From positions 138,509,901 to 138,573,900 of the forward strand of contig NC_035439.2 in assembly GCF_002127325.2 (NCBI RefSeq): a stretch of 64,000 nucleotides of DNA. Direction: 5' to 3'. Below, piece by piece: positions 1-11,337 of this stretch. A program made the position numbers and the translations under genes. The notes under the pieces are model-generated. The model saw only the letters and a list, made by a program, of their open reading frames with translations, ran no database searches and was not told the origin of the DNA. Source of the DNA: Helianthus annuus. Its lineage: Eukaryota; Streptophyta; Magnoliopsida; Asterales; Asteraceae. Every line of letters starts with the position of its first letter. The stretch's first letter is position 1.

Positions 1-3000
1 TTAACCTTGTCCTATTCGTACACAATAGGTCAACACGCTCAGCAGCCCGTCTGCACTTTCAAGAACTTTAGGGATTGTCGTCCTAGCACATTTAGTCGCA
101 CTGAAGGAGCGGTTGGACTCCTCCACTGGTTTGAAAAGCTCGAGTCTGTGTTCGAGATGTGTGAATGCCCTGAGGCTCGCTGGGTCAAGTATGCCACTGG
201 TACTTTGGAAGGGATCGCGTTAACTTGGTGGAACGCGCAAGTGCAGATCTTAGGGTTGGCAGCTGCTAACGCCACCCCGTGGAATGACTTCAAGGAACTG
301 ATTAAACGTGAATACTGCACTCGGGAAGACATCCACAAGCTAGAGGATGAGTTTTATCATTTGAAAATGACTGGGTCAGAAATCGAAGCTTACACTAAAC
401 GGTCGAACGAGCTGGCCGTGCTGTGTCCAACTATGGTGGACCCTCCAATCAAGCGCATCGAGTTTTATCTCAAAGGTTTGGCGCCAGAAATTCAGAGCCA
501 TGTAACATCGGCTAATCTTGACAACATTCAGGCTATTCAGCGCCTCGCTCATCGTATCACAGATCAGGCAGTGGATCAGAACAGACTGCCTAAACGTATC
601 AGCGCTACTGCTACCGCTACCACTGCTACTACACTTGCTACTCCCAGCGACAACAAGAGAAAATGGGATGGGGATTCTAGCAAGGGGTCAGCTTCAGTTC
701 AGTCACAGGTTCAGCAGCGAAAGACTGACAGTTACCAGAGTCCCAGTCAGCATTCTTCAGGCAGTCACAGGCAGGGGGGATACCGAGGGAACCTCCCAAA
801 GTGCAACAACTATAACAGACACCACAGTGGCCAGTGTAACAAGGGTCGCTGTCAAAGATGCCTCAAGATGGGTCATGAGGCCAAAGATTGTAGAAGCCCT
901 CGGCCTGCGAACCAGAATCAGCAGCAGCCACAAGCGCAGCAGAATCAGCAACAGGGCAACAAGGGGTGTTTTCATTGCGGTGCAGAAGGGCACTTCAAAA
1001 GGCACTGCCCTCAGCTAAACAGGAACCAGAACAACAACAACAATAACAACAATCAGGGAAATGGCAACAACAACAACAATGGTGGGAACAACAACGGCAA
1101 TGAAGCAAGGGGTCGTGCGTTTGTGTTGGGGCAGGGTGATGCCAGAAATGATCCCAACGTCGTTATGGGTAAGTTTCTTCTTGACGATATTTATGTTACT
1201 GTTTTGTTTGATTCGGGTGCGGATACGAGTTATATGTCTTCGAAAATGAGTAAATTGTTAAAACGTACACCAACACCTCTAAACACCAAACATGTCGTAG
1301 AACTAGCAAATGGTAAAAGTGTAGAAGCCACGCATGTAGTCAAGGGTTGCAACATCGTTCTAGCGGGTCAGACCTTCTCGATTGATCTTATTCCTATAGT
1401 TCTGGCTAGTTTCGACATCGTCATCGGCATGGATTGGTTATCCAAGCAGCAGGCGGAGATACTATGCAAGGAGAAAATCATTCGTATTCCTCGTGCGGGT
1501 AAGGAACCTCTCGAAGTTCAAGGCGACAAGAGTGGTGCTGTGGTTGGCATCATATCTTTCTTAAAGGCTCAGAAATGTTTAAGAAAGGGGCATTCAGCTA
1601 TTTTGGCACTAGTTACAGATGCATCGACGAAAGAGAAAAGAATAGAGGATATTCCTGTTGTACGTGAATTTCCCCAAGTGTTGCCAGAGGATTTACCTGG
1701 CCTACCGCCTCATCGTCAGGTCGAGTTTCAGGTCGAGCTAGCTCCAGGAGCAGCGCCTATAGCTCGCACACCGTATCGTTTAGCTCCAACGGAATTGGAA
1801 GAGCTGTCTAAGCAACTACAAGAGCTCTTGGATAAAGGCTTCATTCGTCCAAGCTCTTCGCCTTGGGGAGCTCCAGTATTATTCTTGAAAAAGAAGGATG
1901 GCACTTTCAGGATGTGCATCGATTACCGCGAACTAAACAAGGTCAGAGTGAAGAACCGTTATCCTCTTCCTCGCATTGACGACTTATTCGACCAGTTGCA
2001 AGGGTCGAGTTAATATTCCAAGATTGATCTAAGGTCTGGTTATCATCAGCTGAGAGTCCGGGATGAGGACGTCTCCAAGACAGCATTCAGAACCCGCTAC
2101 GGTCACTACGAGTTTCTAGTCATGCCTTTCGGGCTTACGAACGCGCCTGCAGTATTCATGGATCTTATGAACAGGGTGTGCAAACCCTATCTTGACAAGT
2201 TTGTCATTGTCCTCATCGACGACATTTTGATCTACTCCAAGAGTCAGGAGGAACATGAGCAGCACTTACGCCTTATCTTGGAACTTCTTCGAAAGGAGCA
2301 ACTGTACGCCAAGTTTTCTAAATGCGACTTCTGGCTTCGTGAAGTCCACTTCTTAGGCCATGTGGTGAACAGGGATGGGATTCATGTCAATCCGTCCAAG
2401 GTAGATTCGATCAGGAACTGGCCTACACCGCGTACACCAACGGAAATACGCCAATTCTTGGGTTTGGCGGGGTACTACAGACGATTCATTAAAGACTTCT
2501 CCAAGATCGCACAACCGCTTACAATGTTGACACAGAAGGGTGTTACCTATCGTTGGGGTAATACACAAGAAACGGCTTTTCAGTATCTGAAGAATAGACT
2601 ATGCAGCGCACCTATTCTCTCACTGCCAGAGGGCACGGATGATTTTGTGGTCTATTGTGACGCATCGATACAGGGGCTTGGTTGTGTATTGATGCAGCGA
2701 GATAAAGTTATTGCCTACGCTTCTCGTCAACTCAAGGTTCACGAACGGAACTACACGACGCACGATTTAGAGCTGGGAGCTGTTGTTTTTGCGGTTAAGA
2801 TATGGCGACATTACCTGTACGGTACCAAGTGCACTATTTACACCGATCACAGGAGTCTCGAGCATATCTTCAAGCAGAAGGAATTGAACATGCGTCAACG
2901 ACGATGGGTCGAGTTACTTAACGATTACGAATGCGCTATTAAGTATCATCCAGGGAAAGCCAATGTTGTGGCTGACGCTCTCAGTCGAAAGGACACTCTA

Positions 3001-4140
3001 CCTAAACGCGTACGAGCCTTGCAGCTCACTATTCAGTCCAGTCTTCCTGCACAGATACGAACTGCTCAGATAGAAGCATTGAAACCCGACAACGTCAAAG
3101 CTGAAGCCTTACGCGGCTCAAGGCAACGAATGGAACAAAAGGAAGACGGTGCCTACTATGTAACGGGGCGTATTTGGGTCCCACTCTACGGTGGTTTACG
3201 AGAGCTTGTGATGGATGAAGCACACAAGTCTCGCTACTCAATACATCCAGGGTCGGATAAAATGTACCACGATCTCAAAACAACATATTGGTGGCCTAGC
3301 ATGAAAGCCCACATTGCTACTTACGTCGGAAAGTGTTTGACATGTGCAAAGGTCAAAGTGGAGTATCAGAAACCAGCGGGCCTACTTCAACAACCCAAGA
3401 TACCGCAATGGAAATGGGAAGAAATTTCCATGGATTTTGTTACCGGCCTACCCAGATCCCAGCGTGGGAATGACACCATATGGGTGGTCGTGGATCGACT
3501 CACCAAGTCTGCACACTTCCTGGCTATAAAGGAAACGGATAAGTTCTCCACTCTCACAGACATCTATCTTAAAGAAGTTGTTTCGAGGCACGGGGTGCCC
3601 ACCTCCACATTTCAGATCGGGATGCACGATTCACGTCAGAGCTATGGCAAGCGATGCATAAATCTTTCGGCTCACGGTTAGACATGAGCACAACGTATCA
3701 CCCTCAGACGGATGGGCAGTCTGAGCGAACGATCCAAACTCTTGAAGACATGCTTCGGGCATGTGTTATTGATTTCGGCAACGGCTGGGAAAAGCACCTC
3801 CCTTTGGTGGAGTTCGCATACAATAACAGCTATCACACCAGCATACAAGCTGCTCCATTCGAGGCATTGTACGGACGTAAATGCCGGTCACCTCTCTGTT
3901 GGGCAGAGGTGGGGGATAGTCAGATCACGGGTCCGGAGATTGTAGTGGACGCCACAGAAAAGATTGCACAAATACGACAACGCATGGCGGCAGCACGCGA
4001 CCGTCAGAAAGCCTACGCGGACAAGCGTAGGAAGCCTTTGGAATTTCAGGTCGGGGACCGGGTTTTACTTAAAGTCTCACCCTGGAAGGGTGTGGTTCGT
4101 TTTGGCAAAAGGGGCAAACTAAATCCGCGGTATGTCGGAC
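1..4140 (+). pseudogene. gypsy-1 gag-pol, first part (gag to integrase C-terminal region)
   Basis: The frame is open from base 1, so the N-terminus is missing. Visible parts in order: a gag domain (about 60-560); two CCHC zinc knuckles near 850-891 and 967-1008, separated and followed by Gln/Asn-rich low-complexity sequence; an aspartic protease with DSGAD near 1210; an RT with an LIDD catalytic box near 2212; an RNase H (YCDAS near 2650); and an integrase with an HHCC zinc region and DDE residues (D near 3430, SDRD at 3612). Two lesions are plain. An in-frame TAA at 2011-2013 falls within the conserved RT block where gypsy-3 has Tyr. A net one-base loss near 3606-3610, just before SDRD, moves the frame so that reading continues at 3612-4140. 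The solo LTR then breaks the conserved YVGPF region. Ty3/gypsy polyprotein by family knowledge; now non-functional. Confidence 0.92.
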
Positions 4141-7100
4141 TGTAACACCTCGAATTTTTGTGTCCAATAATGTGTTAACACGTGTCATTTGTTTACACGT
4201 GGCATTGATGTTAAATAAAGGACTAATTTTGACAAACCTTGAAAGTATATAAATTCGAGGGTTATAAATGTCAACAAGGGTAAATATACTGTATAGTAAC
4301 CCTAAATAATGCTTGAACCTTCAAACGAATAAATCATAGATCGTACAGAAGCGAAACGCCAAAGAAAGTGAGAGATTACAAGCTACAGGGGTTAACCGTG
4401 TCAACATGTTTAATTATACCTCTGAGTGACCCTTTGACGTTCCCAAGGCTTTGTAACGGTATTATACACTTACTAAAATATAATATATAAATTTCGCGAA
4501 GTTTCGTTATGAAACGAGGAAGTTACGATCGAATTCGTAGGAGAAGGGTTAAAAGCGTCAATAATGAAAGTTAAGGCTTTCTGAATAATTAATAAACTAA
4601 CCGGGGACTTAACAACGCGGATAAATAACACGAGGCCCCTAGTTGTAATTAACCGAGGGCCAAACCGCAAAGTTACCTCTTCAAACCCGAAAGGTCAGGT
4701 AAATCATTACGAAAGATTTCGTTATTAATTACCAGGATTTCGTAATCATGACAAGAGATTTAAAATTTCTGAAAAACAGACCTCTCGCGACCCGCGTGAA
4801 GGTTAGGCTTAAGTTGAGGCGGGCCGCGAGCCTCCTCTTTTACGCGCCTGATATTTGAAACTCAGGCGACCCGCATTAAAAGTGCATGGAACTCCCATGC
4901 GGGCCGCGTGGGACGCCCAGATGCATAAAACTTGTAACTACTTGCCTCTTGGAGCCTTTGAACGACCAACAACCAATAAATGAGGCATGCTCGACCCATA
5001 TCACTTAGGGACACCTGCCCATGATCCATGATCAAATGTAGACTGAGTTGTGATGATCTTGAGGTCTTTTGAACACTATAAATAGCCACACTTGGCTCAT
5101 AAGTTCACCACACTTCAAACTCATTCATCTGATCATTCCAAGAGCTCTCTAGCATTCTCTTCTGCTCTCTAAGCAAAATACCACTTCTGTAAGTCGTTCA
5201 TAACCAATTTGGTCTTACATTTCCATAGTTTTGGCTTATAAACTCAACCGTCGTAACTAACGGTTGTTATAGCAATAACTCACAAATGGTCCAGTGAATT
5301 GTCGGATCAAAAGTAGTTTTGAGTTGGTATTTGTGTGGGTAATAAACCCCTAAAAGGGTTCCCTCTGATCACCACTCTAACTATGTCAAAAATCGAGTCA
5401 AACGCGCACTTAAAAAGTCAACAGAAAGTCGTTTTGCCATTTTATACATAATCTGTAATGTATATGCTATGGAACCTGTTTTGATAATCATAAAACATGA
5501 TAATAAGTATATAAACTTGTTTGCGCTCGTTTGAATCGACCATTTGCTATATTGAACCGGTTCGGAGCTGAATGTCGCAAAAGTTTGACTTTTGCTTTGA
5601 CTTCAGTTCTGACCCGTTTTAGTGAGGTATAGATATGCCTTAGGACCCTCTTAGGACCAGGTCACATGTTGGTATAAACCTTTGTGATCGGTTCATGAGT
5701 TATCCGAGTCTTTTACGTGTTTCCGTTAATCGCCTAAAAGTTGACCGTAACGCCATTTTGAAAATAAAACGAGTATTTCGGACACGTGAACGGACCATAA
5801 CCTTGCTTATTAAATTATAAGCATGTCCTTAAAGTTTCGCGTCAATCCGAGGTCTAGAATGAGAGTTATGCTAAATAGCGCAATTAAAATAAACTTTTGT
5901 AATAAACGGCGCAATTAGCATAACACCTATCTAAACCAAGATTTCGTCACCAAAACCTTTACCCACTGTTATAAAATAATATTTTGGGAATTTTAAAGAT
6001 TTTTAATAATTTTTACCTTGCTCATAACCTGCGGTTATGGCTACGGTTCGGTAAATACCGAATATGCCCTTTTCGGCCAAAACATGAGTTCTACAAGGTC
6101 TTTTGACCCGATTCCAGTTGCTACTGGTTCCAAATAATAAATAAAGTATTTTAAGCTTTATAAGCTGTTCGGAAAACTCAGATTTCCTGTAGAACTCGAA
6201 AAGCTCTTTAAAAGTCTTTAAAATGACCGAAAAGCCCCTACGGGGCATAATATTAACTTAAACTCGTTACGGGCATCACGGAAGGTATCCTACTGATACC
6301 ACAACCTCTTTAAGGCATATTGACTTAGGAAATAAGCGTAAGACTCTCATGGTTAACCGTTTCGCCTATTGCGCGCACGGTTCGGCTTATGAAACTAGTT
6401 TTCATAGTTTAGCCGATACGGGTCAAATTATATCATTTGAACCCCAAAATCCAGAGTGTGAACCATAAACCCATATAAAACAAGTCTCTGAACTTGTTGG
6501 GTCAGAATCACACTCCATTCTCGGTTTTCGCCTTTCACGCGATTAAACCATATTTATATTCCGGAAACCAACCGGTCTAGGCTACGGCCAATATAAAGAC
6601 CCGTTAGGATTCTAAGAGGTTAATTAAAACCTTCGTTCCAGATTAGGAGCCCAGTAAAAGCTATCGGTGATTTAATCAAACTAAGGAATAATACTTGCAA
6701 AGGTAAATACTTTAACTTATTTCCCCTATATGGGCTTGGGTTACGGTATGTTAATACCGCTTGATTGAGCATTATATTTTTCCATCGCTTAGGTGGTTAA
6801 TTAAATAATATGATCGGCTCATTTAAACAGTTTTGTTTCTTAAAAGCCTTTGGGGGGTTTAATGACCGTTGTCCCGGATATCCTTGGCATCATTTTACGA
6901 AATGGCCACGACCATCGACATCCCGGTGTAGGCGTACACCCGGTATATATTGTCGACATTAAATCAAAAGACGTAACCGTTGGTTTTTATACTACGGTTT
7001 TACGCAATGTGGTGTGTCTATAAATCTTTAACCCGACACGACCCGGGCTACTGAACGCATAAAAGAACATGTAAAACGTTCACAAGATTTTAATAATTTT

Positions 7101-7513
7101 TCCAAGTTATAAAAGAGTTTGTGCCTTGTGCATTCAAATCAATTTTAATAAACATTTTCAAATGTGTCAGTTGAATGTATTTACCAGTGTAAACTGACGT
7201 ATTTTCCCCAAAAAGATTAAGTGCAGGTACTATACGAAATAGGCTGGCATAGGCGTCCTAAGCATCGTACATAGTCTCGCAAACTCGATGCTGCATCTGA
7301 ATGAACAATATTTATGATTTTTGATCCGCTGTGGATATATTCAACATCTGTAATACATTTGATATTACAACCAGAGGTTGAAGTTTATATATTTATCTTA
7401 AGCTTCCGCTGTGCATTATATAATTGTGTGGTTTGACTATATTGTTGCCAACATCGTCACGGTAATCCCCCACCGGGCCCACCGGTGAGACACGTGGAAA
7501 TCGGGGTGTGACA
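4141..7513 (+). mobile_element. Solo LTR A (Tekay-like gypsy), with CGGAC target duplication
   Basis: The 3373-bp segment begins TGTAACACC and ends GGTGTGACA. The 5-bp direct repeat CGGAC lies immediately outside (4136-4140 and 7514-7518). Removing it with one repeat brings the two parts of gypsy-1 pol back into the same frame. There is no internal region or second LTR, so this is a solo LTR, presumably left by recombination between two LTRs. It shares its terminal motifs, the hairpin with GGCG loop (about 6924-6944) and the end-proximal sequence with the LTRs of gypsy-3 and gypsy-4, so it belongs to the same broad family. It holds no open coding sequence. Confidence 0.93.
5077..5084 (+). promoter_or_regulatory. 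TATA box of solo LTR A
   Basis: TATAAATA stands about 0.94 kb into the LTR. GC-rich blocks (GCGGGCCGCG-type, about 4785-4915) lie upstream, and a pyrimidine-rich stretch suited to transcription start lies downstream. Boxes of the same kind sit at comparable places in solo LTR B and the gypsy-4 LTR. No start site can be fixed from sequence alone. Confidence 0.6.
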
Positions 7514-7946
7514 CGGACCGTTCGAGATCATTGAGAAAATAGGCAAAGTGGCCTACAAGCTAAACCTACCAGCTGAACTCGGTGCAGTTCACAATGTATT
7601 TCACGTGTCGAATCTGAAGAAGTGCCTGTCAGATGAGACCCTCATAGTTCCTTTTAAGGAACTCACTATCGACGAGCGGTTGCAATTCGTCGAGGAGCCA
7701 GTTGAAATCACGGACCGGGATGTTAAGGTCCTCAAAAACAAGAGAATCCCTCTTGTTCGAGTTCGTTGGAACTCCCGTCGTGGCCCAGAGTACACCTGGG
7801 AACGCGAAGACCAGATGACAGAAAAGTCCCCCCAGTTATTCGAAACCAATGCAACTACTACTGAGGCTGAAGCTACTACTGCGGAATTTCGGGACGAAAT
7901 TCCAAATCAACGGGGGGATGATGTGTCACCCCAAGAAAACCAGTAA
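7514..7946 (+). pseudogene. gypsy-1 pol, last part (integrase C-terminus and chromodomain-like tail)
   Basis: This continues gypsy-1 pol after the solo LTR. The second copy of the CGGAC target repeat is at 7514-7518, and the reading frame from 7518 runs to a TAA at 7944-7946. The start of this stretch matches the conserved PFEIIE and NVFHVSNLKKCL region of the gypsy-3 protein. The end has a degenerate chromodomain-like block (IPLVRVRW then TWERED), as in Tekay/Del elements. A Thr/Glu/Gln-rich tail of about 40 residues follows. By family knowledge the chromodomain-like tail helps target integration to certain chromatin; that is not shown here. Confidence 0.88.
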
Positions 7947-7984
7947 ACGATACAACTTACCTAGCTTCCTCAGTAACCGCATGC

Positions 7985-8022
7985 TAAATTTCGGGACGAA
8001 ATTTCTTTTAAGTTGGGGATAA
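7985..8022 (+). other. gypsy-1 pre-PPT palindrome and polypurine tract
   Basis: The near-palindrome AATTTCGGGACGAAATT is followed by TTCTTTTAAG and the purine run GTTGGGGATAA, right before the LTR start TGTGACAAC at 8023. The purine run is the expected plus-strand primer. A similar palindrome precedes the tract in gypsy-2, and a weaker form in gypsy-3. Confidence 0.75.
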
Positions 8023-8778
8023 TGTGACAACTCGAATTTCCAAGATTCCTATTTCGCATTTATTGCACGTTCTTGTATTGTTTAGTTGATTGTTTGCACA
8101 ATTAGTTGCTATGGGATTGTATATGTTTTGATACAATGAAATGTATTGTGTGATTGTGCATGGTTATGTGTTAATTGTGAAAGACTTGTCAGATATGTGA
8201 ACTTGGTGGTGAAACTATGAAATTGTTGTGAGATGGTGTGCTTGTGTAAAATAGAATAATAAAGGGTGTAAAAGAGTTATTAGTGAAACCTAAATCATAC
8301 TTAACCCTAATCCCTTGTTCACTAATCATTTTTCACAAAAACCAAAGCACGTACATTCACTTTCTCTGGCAATCATCATCACCAAGATATTCATCACTCT
8401 TGATTCCTCTCCTTCTCTAGAATCACCCAAGGTAATTGTGTAATCATTGTTTATTGGTTGTTTGATTGTTATCAATGCTTGATTCTTGTAATTCTTGTAA
8501 TTCTTGTAAACCCTAGTCTTCATATGATGGTTCTGTGTTTTTGATTTATGTTGATTAGTGTGATATGAAGATGATTCATCGTATAATCCATTGTCTGATG
8601 AATTAGATGCATGATATGATAGAACGCTTGATTGTTGATTTGGTTTCCTCTATGCAAAAGTAAAGCAATTAGGGTTTTGGATCGTATGAATGCTAATACG
8701 TAACTGATGTTCGCGTGAATGATGTTCTGCTCTCGATGATTGATTTTACTTGTAGTCTGAGTTTTATAAGATGAAATG

Positions 8779-9338
8779 GTCCGAATTTTTATAACCCAAG
8801 CATGTTGTCCGAAGTTTGATAAGTGTGTAAGGGGTCCGAGTTTTACCCCTTACCCTTGTCCGACCTTCAACACCTAATAAAGATCCGAGCTTCCTCACAA
8901 CACATGTATGTCCGAGTTATAAAGCAAGCACTGTCCGAGTTTTAATAAAAACATGGGTGGTCCGACTTTAATTAAGCAAAGGGGTCTGACCTTTGCTTGA
9001 TTATGTTGTTCGAGTTTCTTGAAGTTGATATGTCCGAGTTTTGCTAAAGTGAATCAGGCCCGACCTTTATGGGAATAGAGATGTCCGACTTTTTTATCAT
9101 GCTTACCATGTCCGAGCTTTAGAAGGGGCAGCCCCTTCTCTCTTTTGTCCGACCCTTCCTGGTCCGAGTTTTGTGAAGGGAGCTCATTCCCTTGTCCGAT
9201 CTTTATTGTAATGCAACATGTCTTTGACCCTCACCCCCACATGTCCGAGTTTTTCAAGTGGGAATTAAGTTGTCTGAGTTTTGAACCCCCATGTGATTAG
9301 TCCGACTTTTAACCCCCCCTCCTTAGTGTCCGAGTTAT
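8779..9338 (+). repeat. TCCGAGTTTT-like motif array in gypsy-1 LTR
   Basis: About 21 copies of a ten-base motif (TCCGAGTTTT and variants such as TCCGACCTTT and TCCGAATTTT) occur in one orientation, about 15-35 bases apart. The spacers are unrelated or purine-rich. The motif is more conserved than the spacing, which suggests protein binding or expansion of a short unit rather than plain microsatellite slippage. Confidence 0.75.
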
Positions 9339-9857
9339 GTTCAATGTATGCATGCTTAACTTAACTATGATCATCAGCAAACACATTAAATAGCAGTTCT
9401 GTAAACAGTTAACTCTATTATCTTATGCATGAAATCTTGTTAAGTATGTAATGTAGTTACGCATGTAAACCATGATAAGTGTAGTAGTTCTGCGAAATTA
9501 TGTTATCATGTTAAGCATGTTGATCCTGTTAAACACGGCTAATCTGCTAATTGTGTTACTGAATAACCTTATTCGTATCAATCCAGAACTCTATCGTAGG
9601 TGATGCATGATGTTAACTATCAAACACTCTATGATATAGATTACCTGCGTACTAATACGAACATGAACTGATTTATTACACGTGCACACAATAGGACTTG
9701 ACTGATTACTTGTGAGTGCATAACATAACATACCGAGCAAACCAAGGTGAGTTCACACTCTTACTAAGGCATGGGATTCCCAAGGGCTTGGGAATGGGAT
9801 TGAAGGAATGAGATTGACTAGATTCGTACATACACTGTGACTAGACTACCATACCAT

Positions 9858-10110
9858 TGTCCTCGGTTGTGCAGGACACATACGTAAAACCTACGTATAC
9901 TTATGCTACTCGCTATCCTCGGTTGTGAAGGATATTCACGTAAAACCTACGTGAAATAATACTCACTACTGCCTCGGTTGTGTCAGGCACTTACGTAAAA
10001 CCTACGTAAACCCCCGCGTACCCCTATCCTCGGTTGTGAAGGATTACTGACGTAAAACCTACGTAAACTTGTACGTGTTACTGTTCTCGGGATATGTAGA
10101 ACACTTATGG
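9858..10110 (+). repeat. ~57-bp tandem repeat, about 4.5 units, in gypsy-1 LTR
   Basis: Units start near 9862, 9916, 9970 and 10027, with a degenerate part-unit near 10082. Each full unit has CCTCGGTTGTG followed by an inverted repeat ACGTAAAACCTACGT, so every unit carries a small dyad centred on AAAACCT. The last unit has lost the dyad. Confidence 0.75.
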
Positions 10111-10568
10111 TTACGAATAGTCTAGTGGTTATACAACATGGGAAGCCCCTACCAATAGAACGTACTATCGGCCCAGTAGAGCCACATGTTACAAACGAAC
10201 TTACTATTACGCATTTACTTTCTGTGAACTCGCTCAACTAGTTGTTGATCCTCTGTTACATGCCTTGCAGGTCGTTAGATACATGGAGCTTGCACAGGGA
10301 GGAGCTAGTCGTTGTGGGCTTGGATCGTGATTATCTTGTTAAACACTTATGATATTTGATACTTTATTACTATGGGTTTTATTTATACGCTTCCGCTAAA
10401 CAGTGATAACTTACTTATGTTTTGGAAACACCTTTCATATGGATTTGGTTTGGTTTAATTGCTATTACTTTAACTATATACATTGTTCTATATGATTGGT
10501 GGCTTGATCCTGGTCAGTCACGCTCCCAAGCGGTGATACTCCGCAGGTGGATTTTTGGGGGTGTGACA

Positions 10569-11246
10569 CCTATTTATAGGCTCCAAAAGAGGAGAGGGCT
10601 GGCCGATCGGCCAGGCATCCCGATCGGACAGCCTGCTCGATCGGACAGTCCGTTCGATCGGCTGACAGCCTGATCGATCAACAGCCTGGTTCGAGTGTTC
10701 GTGCGACGATTTTCGATATTTCGATTTCGATTGAAGACGATACGAGTACGATAGAGTTTCCTATTCAAATTACTTTCAGTCCCAATAACTATATCTACAT
10801 ATAAGCATCTATATCTCGCGTAACCTCTTTTCCACTACTATCATGATTCGATTTCGATTGCATTCGATTGAGTTTTCAAGTTTCGATTCGAGTTTCGATT
10901 GAATACCACACAAAACATACAGTAAACACGCACAGGTAACACATAAGGCACACACACACGTATAACAACAACCAAAGTTCGCGTAATTCGAGATTCGAGT
11001 TCGATTGATGATTCGATTAGCTTGATTATTGATCAGTTAACTTTATCGCATTATTACTTCCTACTATTCACAGTCGTAAATCGGTTCGCGTCGATTAAAC
11101 ATTCGATTAATTCAATTTCTTAGATTAACAACACTGACTCCACATAATACAAATAAAACATAAAATAGACTATTTACAGTCAAAGAAGTCAAAGTTGACT
11201 TGGACTTTGACTTTGACTTTGACATTCGAAAACACGGGGTGTTACA
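10569..11246 (-). mobile_element. gypsy-2 3' LTR, truncated (first ~680 bp)
   Basis: Nearly identical to the start of the gypsy-2 5' LTR (about 19313-20007). On the minus strand it begins TGTAACACCCCG and carries TTTGAC-type repeats near its start. It ends right at the TATA motif (plus-strand TATTTATA at 10571-10578), where gypsy-1 was inserted. Confidence 0.88.
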
Positions 11247-11282
11247 GCCTCCCCTTGTTTAGGGAATTTCGTCCCGAAATTA
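11247..11282 (-). other. gypsy-2 polypurine tract with upstream palindrome
   Basis: On the minus strand, AATTTCGGGACGAAATT is followed by CCCTAAACAAGGGGAGGC and then the LTR start. The purine run AAGGGGAGG is the likely plus-strand primer. Confidence 0.75.
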
Positions 11283-11337
11283 GGCTCGAAGCTGCACATC
11301 GCCGTGAATGATTTTACCAATTTCCCGCTTCAGATCT

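Larger units (their letters stand above)
1..10568 (+). mobile_element. gypsy-1: Ty3/gypsy (Tekay/Del-like chromovirus) element, 5' end outside window
   Basis: A plus-strand LTR retrotransposon enters the window already inside gag. It contains gag, protease, RT, RNase H, integrase and a degenerate chromodomain-like tail, then a polypurine tract and a 3' LTR (8023-10568). Its 5' LTR, primer site and gag start lie left of the window. The coding part is interrupted by solo LTR A at 4141-7513. Its 3' LTR ends directly against a truncated LTR of gypsy-2, so gypsy-1 most likely inserted into that LTR. The expected 5-bp target duplication would be CCTAT (10569-10573), with its partner outside the window. 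The element is defective: one nonsense codon, one frameshift and the nested insertion. Confidence 0.9.
8023..10568 (+). mobile_element. gypsy-1 3' LTR
   Basis: The 2546-bp LTR begins TGTGACAAC after the purine tract and ends GGGTGTGACA. It differs in body from the ~3.4-kb LTRs of the other families in the window. It contains two unusual repeat arrays: about 21 dispersed copies of a TCCGAGTTTT-like motif (8779-9338) and a ~57-bp tandem repeat (about 9858-10110). No coding sequence is supported within it. Confidence 0.88.
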
